Positions 5,986-14,933 of a stretch of DNA of 64,000 nt are shown here, one piece after another (the stretch's first letter is position 1; the number at the start of each line of letters is the position of its first letter). Where the stretch lies: contig NZ_MTSD02000008.1 in assembly GCF_001995095.2 (NCBI RefSeq), forward strand, positions 62,001 through 126,000, in the 5' to 3' direction. The position numbers and the translations under genes are program-made. The notes below the pieces were generated by a model. That model was not told the DNA's origin, ran no database searches, and saw only the letters and a list, made by a program, of their open reading frames with translations. This stretch comes from Oceanospirillum linum (GTDB lineage Bacteria > Pseudomonadota > Gammaproteobacteria > Pseudomonadales > Halomonadaceae).

Positions 5986-6420
5986 ATGACAACGGTGACC
6001 CGAAGCGCGCTGGTTATGCATTCCGCCCGTGAGATGTATGACCTGGTAAATGATTGTGAGTCCTACCCGAAATTTCTTCCCTGGTGTGGCGCTGCCACGT
6101 TGATTGAGTCATCCGAAAGGCATATGGTCGGTAGGCTGGAGATCTCTAAGGCGGGCATTAAGCACAGCTTTACCACCCGTAATACGCTGGAGGCTCCGCA
6201 TCATATTCATCTGCAGCTGGTGGATGGCCCTTTCAAAAAACTGGAAGGGGACTGGCAATTTGAGGCGCTGTCAGATGAGGCTTGTAAGGTCACTCTGACC
6301 ATGGAGTTTGAGTTTGCCGGAAAACTGTTAAGTATGGCTCTTGGTGGGATCTTTAATCAGGCGGCAAACACGATGGTTGAAGCATTTTGTAAACGGGCGG
6401 ACGAGGTTTATGGTCGATAA
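5986..6420 (+). CDS. ratA: RatA/Coq10-family START-like lipid-binding protein
   Basis: A 144-residue SRPBCC-fold protein (MTTVTRSALVMHSAREMYDLV, then YPKFLPWCGAATLIE). In E. coli RatA (PasT) has been described as an inhibitor of 70S ribosome association. The eukaryotic homologue Coq10 binds ubiquinone and supports respiration, so either role is possible. The frame ends 11 bases inside the next gene. The RatA-RnfH pair divergent from smpB is a common gammaproteobacterial arrangement. Confidence 0.9.
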   Translation: MTTVTRSALVMHSAREMYDLVNDCESYPKFLPWCGAATLIESSERHMVGRLEISKAGIKHSFTTRNTLEAPHHIHLQLVDGPFKKLEGDWQFEALSDEACKVTLTMEFEFAGKLLSMALGGIFNQAANTMVEAFCKRADEVYGR

Positions 6421-6721
6421 TATGGATGCTAAGCAGATTCGGGTGGAAGTTGTATATGCACTACCGAATGAGCAGAAGGTTATAGAGCTTTACGTTCCTG
6501 AAGGGACAACGGTACTGCAGGCAGCAGAACGTTCCGGCCTGAGCCAGCATTACCCTGAAATTGATTTGGCCACTGTTTCGCTGGGGGTTTTCAGTAAACT
6601 GGTTAAGGCGCCGAAGGAGCAGGTTTTGAGGGAAAATGACCGGGTTGAGATTTACCGCCCACTTATTGCTGATCCCAAGAAAGTACGGGCCAACCGTGCA
6701 GCTAAGCAGAAGAAAGCCTGA
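6410..6721 (+). CDS. rnfH: RnfH/RatB family ubiquitin-fold protein
   Basis: A 103-residue beta-grasp protein (IRVEVVYALPNEQKVIEL, LYVPEGTTVLQAAERSG, then DRVEIYRPLIADPKKVRANRA). RnfH/RatB proteins always accompany RatA; their biochemical role is unsettled. The start at 6410 has a GAGG site and overlaps ratA by 11 bases, suggesting coupling; an ATG at 6422 is an alternative. The basic Ala/Lys tail is typical of the family. Confidence 0.88.
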   Translation: MVDNMDAKQIRVEVVYALPNEQKVIELYVPEGTTVLQAAERSGLSQHYPEIDLATVSLGVFSKLVKAPKEQVLRENDRVEIYRPLIADPKKVRANRAAKQKKA

Positions 6722-6822
6722 CCGTTTAAAGCTGTGCTTACAGTAATGCCATAAAGTCCCAGGGCTGACTTTGTTCGCCGGCCCGGGGAGCTTATACCTA
6801 ACCCTGTTTCCAGGCTTATCGC

Positions 6823-7137
6823 TCAGGGTGTTTTATTGATTTCAACCAACCGGTTGTTATCAAACACCAGGCTTACTTTTTGTTGGGTGACATTATCTCT
6901 GGGATCTTTAGACCAATAGATATAGTCCCAGCGATTTGGATTGATAGTGGAGGGTGTCAGGGGGTTGCCCATCACATAAACCACCTGTTCCCGGGTAAGC
7001 CCCGGCTGGAGTTGATTGATCATCTCATCGGTCATAACCTGACCTTGCTGAAGCTCCCGTTTGTAAACGCCAGGGAAAATACAGCCGGAAAGTGTGACTA
7101 ACGACGAAAAGATGACTAAAATGATCAGTCTTTGCAT
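6823..7137 (-). CDS. bamE: Outer membrane protein assembly factor BamE (lipoprotein)
   Basis: A 104-residue lipoprotein of the Bam complex, which inserts beta-barrel proteins into the outer membrane. The signal peptide MQRLIILVIFSSLVTLSGC ends in a lipobox with the acylated Cys at 19. The mature part has the SmpA/OmlA fold motifs GLTREQVVYVMGNPL and RWDYIYW. The start at 7137 is chosen because it gives a proper signal peptide; longer readings would add an unlikely N-terminal extension into the fur start. It is divergent from fur with an 82-base promoter region, as in Pseudomonas. Confidence 0.94.
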   Translation of the reverse strand: MQRLIILVIFSSLVTLSGCIFPGVYKRELQQGQVMTDEMINQLQPGLTREQVVYVMGNPLTPSTINPNRWDYIYWSKDPRDNVTQQKVSLVFDNNRLVEINKTP

Positions 7138-7219
7138 ATGAGAATATCTTTCACCTTGTTGTGCAAGTTTGGGATAATACCGGAAATAAGCACCAACTGC
7201 GAAGCGAGACGGGAAAAAC

Positions 7220-7630
7220 ATGGCAGATGAAAATCAGGAATTGAAAAAAGCAGGTCTGAAAGTAACCCTGCCACGCATTAAAATTCTTCAGCTTCTGGAG
7301 AATGCGGCTGCGCATCATATGAGTGCAGAGGATGTGTACAAGGCGTTACTGGAAGCAGGGGAAGATGTAGGTCTTGCTACTGTATACCGTGTATTGACTC
7401 AGTTTGAGTCTGCAGGCTTGGTTGTACGTCATAATTTTGATGGCGGCCATGCGGTCTTTGAGTTGGCAAAAGACGAACATCATGACCATATTGTTTGTGT
7501 CGACAGTGGTGAGGTGATTGAATTTTTTGATCCTGAGATCGAGCGTCGTCAGCATGAAATTGTCGCTGAGCACGGTTACGAATTAGTGGATCACTCATTG
7601 GTTTTATATGTCCGCAAGAAAGACAGCTAG
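7220..7630 (+). CDS. fur: Ferric uptake regulator Fur
   Basis: A 136-residue metal-dependent repressor of iron uptake genes. The N-terminal winged helix contains GLKVTLPRIKILQLLE and VGLATVYRVLTQFE. The dimerisation domain has the HHDHIVC metal site and the EIVAEHGYELVDHSLVLY end. The second Cys of the CxxC pair seen in E. coli is Ser here (CVDSG), as in Pseudomonas-type Fur, so the structural zinc site is probably absent. No clear Fur box was identified in its promoter. Confidence 0.96.
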   Translation: MADENQELKKAGLKVTLPRIKILQLLENAAAHHMSAEDVYKALLEAGEDVGLATVYRVLTQFESAGLVVRHNFDGGHAVFELAKDEHHDHIVCVDSGEVIEFFDPEIERRQHEIVAEHGYELVDHSLVLYVRKKDS

Positions 7631-7645
7631 TTTACATGTGGTACC

Positions 7646-7684
7646 TGAAAGCCTGCTCCCCGAAAGGGGGCAGGCTTTTTTTTG
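7646..7684 (+). terminator. Terminator after fur
   Basis: A GC-rich stem (AGCCTGC.CCCC with GGGG.GCAGGCT, GAAA-type loop) at 7650-7676 is followed by a run of eight T. Confidence 0.88.
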
Positions 7685-7718
7685 GCTATCGTAATCGCCG
7701 GGGGCAGATGGGTTGGTA

Positions 7719-8033
7719 TCAGGCGCGATGCTTTACCAGTGGCGAAAGCAGTAATATCGCATAGAGGCTGGTACCCAGTGCTACGGCAACTAATGCCAGA
7801 ATATCTGTTGTTGTTTGAACATAGCTGAGCTTTGACAGTGTTATCGCTGGCGCAAGCAGCGCCGCGATGATACCTATGCCCAGGCTTAGCCCATAAACAT
7901 ACCCGGGTACTGAGCCCTTTTTGTTTCGGCCCATCCATTGGGTGATCAGTAATAGCATGGCCAGCAGTAATAATAGCGGCCAGTAGGGTTTAAGGCTGTA
8001 CATTACAATGGTGATGATGCCTGAAAATGTCAT
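7719..8033 (-). CDS. Small three-helix membrane protein linked to the SQR-like gene (104 aa)
   Basis: A 104-residue protein with three predicted membrane helices: about residues 17-34 (YWPLLLLLAMLLLITQWMG), 44-67 (VYGLSLGIGIIAALLAP) and 75-98. No enzymatic motif is visible and I do not recognise the family. It starts 11 bases after the end of the flavoprotein gene on the same strand, so it is very likely co-transcribed. A membrane anchor or quinone-side partner of the exported flavoprotein is a reasonable guess, not shown by the sequence. Confidence 0.75.
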   Translation of the reverse strand: MTFSGIITIVMYSLKPYWPLLLLLAMLLLITQWMGRNKKGSVPGYVYGLSLGIGIIAALLAPAITLSKLSYVQTTTDILALVAVALGTSLYAILLLSPLVKHRA

Positions 8034-8044
8034 GGATTAGCCTC

Positions 8045-9373
8045 CTATACCTGACCGTTAAGCATGGCGTAATACGCGGGTTGCAGCATCTTCTCTTTCA
8101 TCACCCATACCGCCCAGGATTCTTCTGTCGGATCGATAAAGGAGAAGGAGGGCATCAGTTCACCGCCATAACCAAATTCAGCCAGTATCGCTTTGCCGAT
8201 GGATGTAATTAGCGGGCATGAGGTGTAGCCATCGTATTTAGCGGCTAAAGGGCGATCTGCCAGGTAAGACAGGATATTAGCTTCAGCAACCGGAGCCTGT
8301 TTTTTTACGCTGGCTGCAGTTTTGCCGAAAGGTGTGCCGATGACGTCGCCAACCCCGAAAATTTCCGGATAACGACGGTGCTGCAGGCTGTATTGATCAA
8401 TCTCCAGCCATTGGTGCGCCATAGGCCCTTCCTGCCAGGCAAGTTCACTATGCCGGATCGCATCCGGTGCGCTCATGGGCGGGACTATGTGGATAAAATC
8501 GTAGGCTTCCTGCTGGCGTTGACCGTTTGCGGTGGTGAAGGTGGCTTCTTGTCTCTCCACATCAATGGCGGTGAGTACACGCTGATCATATAGACCCACG
8601 TTTTGTTCCTGCCAGCGATCCAGAACGAAATCGTTGTACACAGGGACAGAGAAAACCTTGTTCTGGAACGGTGTAAAGAAGTCGACCTGAAAAGCATCCC
8701 GTCTGCCGGTATCCTCAAGACGGGAAAGCGTGGTGAAGGTCATCTTCAGCGGTGCACCGGCACATTTGATCGGGGTATCACTCAGGGTGAAGAGCGCCCT
8801 GCCTTCTCCCGCACGGATCAGAGATTCAATCTGCCGGTTAGTGGCTGTAGCACCTTCGGCGCTGGCGTAGACACTGCCAATACCCTTTTGCCCGATCAGC
8901 TCCGGGCTCATTCCTTCGATCTCAGAGTAGTTCAGCTGACAGCCGGTAGCGACCACCAGCAGGTCATACTCCAGTGTCTGACCGTCTTTCAGACTGACAG
9001 CGCGTTTGTCCGGAAAGAGTTCTGCTACATCTGATGGGATCCAGCTTATCTCAGAAGGCAGCCAGTCCCGGGTCGGCGTCGCGACTTGCTCTGTTTGCCA
9101 AAGACCCGAGGCGATCAGAGTGTAGCCTGGCTGGTAGTAGTGTTGCGGGCGTTTACCGACGATGGTGATGCTGGCACCGGACAGGGCGTTATTCAGTCGG
9201 TTGGCCATAGCGGTTCCTGCGGCCCCGGCCCCTAAAATCAGGATGCGGGCCTGGGTTTTCTGTCGGGCAAACGCGATACCAAAGGGCAGAACCGACGCTG
9301 CAGCACCGCCTATTCCCCATTTGATAAATTGCCGACGTCCGGGATTGTGGGTGGGGTGTTTCAATGGGGGCAT
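8045..9373 (-). CDS. Tat-exported sulfide:quinone oxidoreductase-like flavoprotein
   Basis: A 442-residue FAD enzyme of the pyridine nucleotide-disulfide oxidoreductase fold. A twin-arginine signal (RRQFIKWG, residues 13-20, then a hydrophobic stretch) predicts periplasmic export. The FAD motif GAGAAG is at 48-53 and GVGD at 340-343. Three Cys sit where sulfide:quinone reductases have theirs: C145 (ATGCQLNY), C204 (IKCAGAPLKM) and C386 (YTSCPLIT). HYYQPGYTLIASG also matches SQR rather than ferredoxin reductases. No cytochrome subunit is adjacent, so SQR is favoured over flavocytochrome c. It probably oxidises sulfide to sulfane sulfur; a divergent exported rhodanese supports this. Confidence 0.82.
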   Translation of the reverse strand: MPPLKHPTHNPGRRQFIKWGIGGAAASVLPFGIAFARQKTQARILILGAGAAGTAMANRLNNALSGASITIVGKRPQHYYQPGYTLIASGLWQTEQVATPTRDWLPSEISWIPSDVAELFPDKRAVSLKDGQTLEYDLLVVATGCQLNYSEIEGMSPELIGQKGIGSVYASAEGATATNRQIESLIRAGEGRALFTLSDTPIKCAGAPLKMTFTTLSRLEDTGRRDAFQVDFFTPFQNKVFSVPVYNDFVLDRWQEQNVGLYDQRVLTAIDVERQEATFTTANGQRQQEAYDFIHIVPPMSAPDAIRHSELAWQEGPMAHQWLEIDQYSLQHRRYPEIFGVGDVIGTPFGKTAASVKKQAPVAEANILSYLADRPLAAKYDGYTSCPLITSIGKAILAEFGYGGELMPSFSFIDPTEESWAVWVMKEKMLQPAYYAMLNGQV

Positions 9374-9545
9374 TTGAGCTCCTCCGTTGACGTTTATATT
9401 TTATTTAGTTATATCTTTATTAGTATTTGTTTTAATAAGCTTAGATTATGGATGCTTGATGTGAAATCTCAAGTTTTCCGCCTAGTCATTTTGTCGCACC
9501 CGCCAGATAGACAGGGGCGACTCAGAAAAGCAAAAAGGTTTTCAG

Positions 9546-10112
9546 ATGAAAAAACGATTGATGGCTTTAGCTCTGATCTCATCGTCCCTGATGTTTTGCG
9601 GAGCACTGCGGGCATCTGAGCTGGGAGTAACGCCTGTGCAGGCGTATGAGATGAACAAGGGTCCACAGGCACCGGTATTGCTGGTTGATGTACGTGATCC
9701 GGTAGAGATTATGTTTGTTGGCTTTACCGATGAGGTTGATCTGAATATTCCTTTTCTGATGGTGGACCGTCAGGGATGGGATGAGAAGAAAAACCGTTTT
9801 CGCCTTTACCGTAATCCTGATTTTGCTGCTCAGGTTGAACAGGCGCTTCAGGCAAGGGGGCTGGATAAGACCGCGACAGTCATTACGATGTGCCGTTCCG
9901 GTAGTGAACGAGGTTTGCCGAGTGCGCAATACCTAAGAGATCAGGGGTTTAAAAATGCCCGCTATGTGATTAATGGGTTTCAGGGTGGTTCGCTAAAGGC
10001 GGGTGAGCACAAGGGTATGCGGATTAAAAATGGCTGGCAAAACTCAGGCCTGCCTTGGGGCGCAAAACCCAATCCGGATAAAATATATCGGGCAGATAAG
10101 AGACAGCCCTGA
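9546..10112 (+). CDS. Secreted rhodanese-like sulfurtransferase
   Basis: A 188-residue protein with a cleavable signal peptide (MKKRLMALALISSSLMFCGA, predicted cleavage near LRA) and one rhodanese domain. The domain shows LLVDVRDPVE, then the active-site loop MCRSGSERG with catalytic C116, then YVINGFQGG. It should move sulfane sulfur in the periplasm. It is divergent from the exported SQR-like gene across a 172-base promoter region, which suggests a shared pathway. Confidence 0.88.
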   Translation: MKKRLMALALISSSLMFCGALRASELGVTPVQAYEMNKGPQAPVLLVDVRDPVEIMFVGFTDEVDLNIPFLMVDRQGWDEKKNRFRLYRNPDFAAQVEQALQARGLDKTATVITMCRSGSERGLPSAQYLRDQGFKNARYVINGFQGGSLKAGEHKGMRIKNGWQNSGLPWGAKPNPDKIYRADKRQP

Positions 10113-10150
10113 CTTATTTTTATTACGTTTATAAAAACGGCTTGGCAGGG

Positions 10151-11836
10151 TCAGGCCTGGGCTTTCTCTTTGCTGTTTTTCAGCATCTCGGCAGCATGGG
10201 CTAAAGTTTGCTCCGTCAGATCGACGCCGCCCAGCATACGGGCCAGCTCTGTAGTTCTGTCCTGATCGGTCAGCCAGTTCATCTGTGAGCGAGTTGTGTT
10301 TCTTGTGCTGTGCTTGCTGATATGCAGATGCTGATCACCCTGTGCGGCGACCTGTGGCAAGTGTGTTACCGACAGAATTTGTCCCTTTTTAGCCAGATTA
10401 TGCAGGAGTTTGCCGACGATCTCCGCCGTACCGCCGCTGATGCCCACATCCACTTCATCGAACACCAGTGTCGGGATGGTGGACGTTTGGGCAGTGACCA
10501 CCTGTATTGCCAGGCTGATCCGGGATAGCTCGCCGCCGGAAGCGATCTTGATCATGGGTTTTGCAGGCTGGCCGGGATTGGTGCTGATCATAAATTCCAC
10601 ATCATCCGTGCCGGTGGGCTGGAACTGCTCACTGTTTTTGATCGAAACTTCAAAGTGAGCATTGCTCATGCCCAGCTGAGCAAGCTGGTGGTTGATGCTT
10701 TTGTTGAGTTTTTGTGCAAATTGTTGCCGCTTCTGATTGAGTTTAGCTGCATGTTCCCGGTATTGATGGGTGAGCTGATCCAGTTGTTCTGCGAGTTGAT
10801 CGATGTTCTGGGGGCCGCTCTCGATATTGTCCAGTTCTGCTCTCAGGGTCAGGCTGTGATTGTATAGCTCTTCCGGGGTAATGTGGTGCTTGCGGGCCAG
10901 CTGGTAAATGGAGGAAAGGCGCTCCTCCACAAACTGCAGGCGTTCCGGGTCCAGCTCGCAGCGTTCAATAAAGTAGCTGAGTTCCCTGGATGCTTCCTCA
11001 ACCTGAATTAGGGCATCATTGAGCATTTGGGCAATATTGGTCAGCTGCGGGTCCTGAGAGGGAATCTGGCCCAGGCGTTGACAGGCATGATTTAGTGCCT
11101 GACGGGCGCCGCCATCATCACCATCGCAGAGGTCGAGGGTCGCCTGACCCTCAGAGATCAGTGTTTCAGCATTGGCCAGTTCCTGCTGCTCATTTTCAAG
11201 CCCCTGAAGCTCGCCTTCCTCAAGCCCCAGTTGCTCCAGCTCTTCCACCTGGTAGCGTAACAACTCAAGACGAGCCTGCTGCTCGCTGTCCTGGGTTTTC
11301 AGTTGTTCAAGCTGCTTACGTACCTGTTGCCAGTCTTTATACAAAGAGCGCTGTCTGGTGACCTCTTTTTCCAGATGTCCGAACTCATCCAACAGGATCA
11401 GATGAGTCTCCTTGCGCAGTAGTGACTGGTGCTCATGCTGACCATGAATATCGATCAGATGACTGCCTAGTTGCTTCAGTAGTTGAGCTGAACATGACTG
11501 ACCGTTAATCCAGGCTTTGGAGCGCCCGTTCGCATGAATAATACGGCGAAGTACGCACTCACACGCGTGCTCTTCATCGGTGAGCTCCTGCTCCTGTAGC
11601 CAGTGTTGAGCTTGCGGCAGAGCTGTAATATCAAAGTGGGCGTGAATTTCAGCTTTTGATGCACTGTGCCGCACACTGTCAGCGTCTGCGCGGTCACCTA
11701 GTGCTAGGCCCAGGGCATCCAGCAGGATCGACTTGCCAGCACCGGTTTCACCTGTGATCACGGTCATGCCTGAAGGCAGGTCAAGCTCCAGGTGTTCTAC
11801 TATAGCCAGATTATTGATCGCCAAATAGGTCAGCAT
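10151..11836 (-). CDS. recN: DNA repair protein RecN
   Basis: A 561-residue SMC-like ATPase for double-strand break repair. The Walker A motif GETGAGKS is at about residues 29-36. Long coiled coils rich in Glu, Gln and Leu fill the middle. The C-terminal half has the ABC signature ASGGELSR and Walker B TLVFDEVDVGISGG. The length is as usual for the family. A 15/20 match to the LexA box lies about 95 bases upstream, in keeping with SOS control of recN in relatives. It is divergent from grpE. Confidence 0.96.
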   Translation of the reverse strand: MLTYLAINNLAIVEHLELDLPSGMTVITGETGAGKSILLDALGLALGDRADADSVRHSASKAEIHAHFDITALPQAQHWLQEQELTDEEHACECVLRRIIHANGRSKAWINGQSCSAQLLKQLGSHLIDIHGQHEHQSLLRKETHLILLDEFGHLEKEVTRQRSLYKDWQQVRKQLEQLKTQDSEQQARLELLRYQVEELEQLGLEEGELQGLENEQQELANAETLISEGQATLDLCDGDDGGARQALNHACQRLGQIPSQDPQLTNIAQMLNDALIQVEEASRELSYFIERCELDPERLQFVEERLSSIYQLARKHHITPEELYNHSLTLRAELDNIESGPQNIDQLAEQLDQLTHQYREHAAKLNQKRQQFAQKLNKSINHQLAQLGMSNAHFEVSIKNSEQFQPTGTDDVEFMISTNPGQPAKPMIKIASGGELSRISLAIQVVTAQTSTIPTLVFDEVDVGISGGTAEIVGKLLHNLAKKGQILSVTHLPQVAAQGDQHLHISKHSTRNTTRSQMNWLTDQDRTTELARMLGGVDLTEQTLAHAAEMLKNSKEKAQA

Positions 11837-11931
11837 CAGTGCATCCTCGTGCCGGCTGTTGACGCCGGATTTATAGATAAAGCTGCATGAGTTGGGGTGT
11901 TCAGCCCGTGATCATCTTTTTTAAGAATTGG

Positions 11932-11951
11932 TTATGGCTATTTATACAGTA
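11932..11951 (-). promoter_or_regulatory. Candidate LexA (SOS) box of recN
   Basis: On the minus strand TACTGTATAAATAGCCATAA matches 15 of 20 positions of the TACTG-(TA)5-CAGTA consensus; the left half is perfect and the right half is degraded. Its position upstream of recN fits known SOS control of the gene. Confidence 0.45.
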
Positions 11952-12082
11952 TTTTTACTGTAAGGGGCAAACATTGGCATCAGGAAGGTGGCAGCTTATT
12001 TCTTCCGTGCCTATGAGAGTCTGTCCCGGAAGGTATTTTTTAATCAAATGTAGCATTTCTGGGGAATTAGCCCGGTATAAGG

Positions 12083-12110
12083 GTTGAAAAAAAATGGGCA
12101 AACCCAATAT
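12083..12110 (+). promoter_or_regulatory. Sigma-32-type heat-shock promoter of grpE
   Basis: GTTGAAA (12083-12089), a 13-base spacer, then CCCAATAT (12103-12110); this is close to the RpoH consensus CTTGAAA-N13-CCCCATNT. The start codon of grpE is 48 bases further on. Confidence 0.75.
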
Positions 12111-12158
12111 AGCTCAGCAATTGGTGATAACAGATCTGAAGTGAGAGAAACTGACGCA

Positions 12159-12746
12159 ATGACAACTGAAGAGCAGAAAAAGACCGCACAGGACGAGCTG
12201 GATCAGGCTCAGCAGACTGCCGAAGATGCGCAGGCTACCCCGGAAAATCTTATTGAAGGTGATGTGGTAGATGCTGCCGCGGAAACCGATACCAATGAGG
12301 TTGCAGCCCTTGAGGAACAGCTTGCGCAGGCTAAAGATCAGGTGCTGCGTGCTCATGCTGATGCTCAGAATGCCCGTCGCCGTGCTGAACAGGATGTGGA
12401 AAAAGCACATAAGTTTGCACTGGAAAAGTTCACTAAAGAATTGCTACCCGTTATCGACAGTCTGGAGCGTGCCATTGAGGCTTTCGACCAGAACGATGCC
12501 CCCGCGGCACTTCGGGAAGGTGTAGAGATGACGTTGAGTATGTTTATCAGCACTCTGGGCAAGTTCAATGTGGAGCCCGTTAATCCACAGGGTGAACCCT
12601 TTGACCCTCAGTTCCATGAAGCGATGTCGATGGTGCCAAACCCTGAGGTAGAGCCAAATACCGTAATCGCAGTTATGCAGAAAGGCTACCTGCTGAACGG
12701 TCGCCTTGTTCGACCTGCGATGGTGATGGTTTCTAAGTCGGCATAG
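12159..12746 (+). CDS. grpE: Nucleotide exchange factor GrpE
   Basis: A 195-residue co-chaperone that releases ADP from DnaK. It has an acidic disordered N-terminus (about 1-50), a long helix ([20 protein letters not shown] onward) that forms the dimer stalk, and the C-terminal beta domain with [10 protein letters not shown] and [14 protein letters not shown]. The ATG at 12159 is used because upstream in-frame codons would overlap the heat-shock promoter. dnaK follows after 148 bases with its own promoter. Confidence 0.95.
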   Translation: MTTEEQKKTAQDELDQAQQTAEDAQATPENLIEGDVVDAAAETDTNEVAALEEQLAQAKDQVLRAHADAQNARRRAEQDVEKAHKFALEKFTKELLPVIDSLERAIEAFDQNDAPAALREGVEMTLSMFISTLGKFNVEPVNPQGEPFDPQFHEAMSMVPNPEVEPNTVIAVMQKGYLLNGRLVRPAMVMVSKSA

Positions 12747-12781
12747 TGTCGGAATAAACTTAAGAAAATTAATCTGCAGGC

Positions 12782-12809
12782 CTTGAAAGAAATCGTAAAG
12801 GCCGCATAT
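12782..12809 (+). promoter_or_regulatory. Sigma-32-type heat-shock promoter of dnaK
   Basis: CTTGAAA (12782-12788) matches the -35 consensus perfectly. After a 13-base spacer comes CCGCATAT (12802-12809), one change from CCCCATNT. It lies 85 bases before the dnaK start. Confidence 0.8.
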
Positions 12810-12894
12810 AGCAGTTAAATGCAAAGAAAAGTGGCGAAAAGCACAGCTAAAGCCGCTAAGTCTACAGAATTAGATTGAAAGACCGGAGAATATT

Positions 12895-14826
12895 ATGGGC
12901 CGCATTATCGGTATCGACTTAGGTACAACCAACTCTTGTGTTGCTGTAATGGATGGCGAAAAAGCCAAGGTGATTGAGAACGCTGAAGGCGATCGCACCA
13001 CCCCATCAATTATCGCTTTCACTGAAGACAACGAAACACTGGTAGGCCAGTCTGCCAAACGTCAGGCAGTGACAAACCCGAATAATACTCTGTTTGCGGT
13101 TAAGCGCCTGATTGGTCGCCGGTTTGAAGATGATGTTGTACAGAAAGACATCAAAATGGTGCCTTATACCATCTCTAAAGCCGACAATGGTGATGCTTGG
13201 GTTGAGGTAAAAGGCGACAAGAAAGCACCACCTCAGATCTCTGCAGAAGTTCTGAAGAAAATGAAGAAAACTGCAGAAGACTATCTGGGTGAAGAAGTAA
13301 CTGAAGCTGTTATTACGGTTCCTGCATACTTTAACGACTCCCAGCGTCAGGCTACTAAAGATGCCGGTAAGATTGCAGGTCTGGAAGTTAAGCGGATCAT
13401 CAATGAGCCAACCGCTGCTGCTCTGGCATACGGTATGGACAAAGCCCGCGGCGACCGCACTGTGGCTGTATATGATCTGGGTGGTGGTACGTTTGATATC
13501 TCTATCATTGAGATCGCAGAAGTCGACGGCGAGCACCAGTTTGAAGTACTGGCGACTAACGGTGACACCTTCCTGGGTGGTGAGGATTTCGATCTGGCGG
13601 TGATCAACTACCTGGCCGACGAGTTCAAAAAAGAGTCCGGTATCGATCTGCATAATGATCCTCTGGCTCTGCAACGTCTGAAAGAAGCCGGTGAGAAAGC
13701 GAAGATCGAACTGTCCAGCAGTCAGCAGACAGACGTGAATCTGCCGTACATCACTGCAGATGCCACCGGTCCTAAGCACCTGAACGTAAAACTGACCCGT
13801 GCTAAGCTGGAATCACTGGTAGAAGATCTGGTTCAGCGCTCTCTGGCACCGTGCGAAATCGCGCTGAAAGATGCCGGTCTGTCCACGTCTGAAATTGATG
13901 ACGTGATCCTGGTCGGCGGTCAGACCCGTATGCCTCAGGTGCAGGCGAAAGTTGCTGAGTTCTTCGGCAAAGAGCCACGTAAAGATGTTAACCCTGACGA
14001 AGCGGTAGCCATCGGTGCGTCTATTCAGGGTGGTGTACTGGCCGGTGACGTGAAAGACGTACTGCTGCTTGACGTAACGCCTCTGACTCTGGGTATTGAG
14101 ACTATGGGTGGCGTTGCGACTCCGGTTATCGATAAAAACACCACGATCCCGACTAAGAAGTCTCAGGTGTTCTCGACTGCAGACGACAACCAGACTGCTG
14201 TAACTATTCACGTGGTGCAGGGTGAGCGCAAGCAGGCGACGCAGAACAAATCTCTGGGCCGTTTCGATCTGGCAGATATCCCACCGGCTCCACGTGGTGT
14301 ACCTCAGATTGAAGTTACCTTCGATATCGATGCGAACGGTATTCTGAACGTAAGCGCGAAAGATAAGGCGACGGGTAAAGAGCAGTCCATCGTGATCAAG
14401 GCTTCTTCAGGTCTGTCGGATGACGAAGTAGAGCAGATGGTTCAGGATGCGGAAGCAAACGCTGAAGCAGATAAGAAGTTTGAAGAGCTGGTGCAAACCC
14501 GTAACCAGGGCGACACCATGTTGCATGCCACTAAGAAAACCTTAGAGGAAGCAGGCGACAAGGCGACAGCTGAAGAGAAAGAGAAGATCGAAGCGGCGAT
14601 TAAAGATCTGGAAGAAGCACTGAAAGGTGATGATGCGGACGATATCAAAGCTAAGACTAACGCCCTGACGGAAGCTTCCGGTGAGCTGGCTCAAAAGCTC
14701 TACGCTGAGCAGGCCGCTGAAGCCCAGCAGGGTGAGGGTGGCGAGCAGGCTGCTGATCAGGGTTCTGCTAAAGCAGATGATGTGGTTGACGCTGAGTTCG
14801 AAGAAGTTAAAGACGACAAAAAATAA
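12895..14826 (+). CDS. dnaK: Molecular chaperone DnaK (Hsp70)
   Basis: A 643-residue ATP-driven chaperone. The nucleotide-binding domain carries [13 protein letters not shown] at the N-terminus, [13 protein letters not shown] at about 195-208 and [10 protein letters not shown] at about 340. The linker [10 protein letters not shown] leads to the substrate-binding domain with [11 protein letters not shown], and the end is the Gln/Gly-rich tail with AEFEEV typical of bacterial DnaK. Preceded by a sigma-32-type promoter and followed by dnaJ; the three genes form the heat-shock module. Confidence 0.99.
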   Translation: MGRIIGIDLGTTNSCVAVMDGEKAKVIENAEGDRTTPSIIAFTEDNETLVGQSAKRQAVTNPNNTLFAVKRLIGRRFEDDVVQKDIKMVPYTISKADNGDAWVEVKGDKKAPPQISAEVLKKMKKTAEDYLGEEVTEAVITVPAYFNDSQRQATKDAGKIAGLEVKRIINEPTAAALAYGMDKARGDRTVAVYDLGGGTFDISIIEIAEVDGEHQFEVLATNGDTFLGGEDFDLAVINYLADEFKKESGIDLHNDPLALQRLKEAGEKAKIELSSSQQTDVNLPYITADATGPKHLNVKLTRAKLESLVEDLVQRSLAPCEIALKDAGLSTSEIDDVILVGGQTRMPQVQAKVAEFFGKEPRKDVNPDEAVAIGASIQGGVLAGDVKDVLLLDVTPLTLGIETMGGVATPVIDKNTTIPTKKSQVFSTADDNQTAVTIHVVQGERKQATQNKSLGRFDLADIPPAPRGVPQIEVTFDIDANGILNVSAKDKATGKEQSIVIKASSGLSDDEVEQMVQDAEANAEADKKFEELVQTRNQGDTMLHATKKTLEEAGDKATAEEKEKIEAAIKDLEEALKGDDADDIKAKTNALTEASGELAQKLYAEQAAEAQQGEGGEQAADQGSAKADDVVDAEFEEVKDDKK

Positions 14827-14847
14827 GTCGTTTTAAGCTAAGGAATG

Positions 14848-14878
14848 CAAGAACGCGGGAAACTCTCCCGCGTTCTTG
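14848..14878 (+). terminator. Strong hairpin after dnaK
   Basis: A perfect 13-bp stem (CAAGAACGCGGGA with its complement, loop of about five). No T-run follows, so it may attenuate or stabilise the dnaK message rather than stop all transcription into dnaJ. Confidence 0.5.
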
Positions 14879-14933
14879 TATCCGAATCTTTTTCAGCTCC
14901 CTTTCCTCTTTCATAACCTATGGTTAGCTAGCA

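Larger units (their letters stand above)
11837..12158. other. 322-base divergent control region recN/grpE
   Basis: No gene is seen. The region holds a candidate LexA box for recN (11932-11951), an overlapping perfect palindrome TACAGTA-TTTT-TACTGTA (11945-11962) of unknown meaning, and a heat-shock promoter for grpE (12083-12110). Confidence 0.7.

Noticed and set aside
7220-7630. Loss of one Cys of the Fur CxxC pair as a defect
   Set aside because: Pseudomonas-type Fur proteins also lack it and remain functional, so this is a lineage trait.
11945-11962. TACAGTA-TTTT-TACTGTA palindrome as a consensus LexA box
   Set aside because: Half sites are in the opposite order (ACAG-N8-CTGT rather than CTGT-N8-ACAG); the overlapping minus-strand sequence at 11932-11951 fits better.
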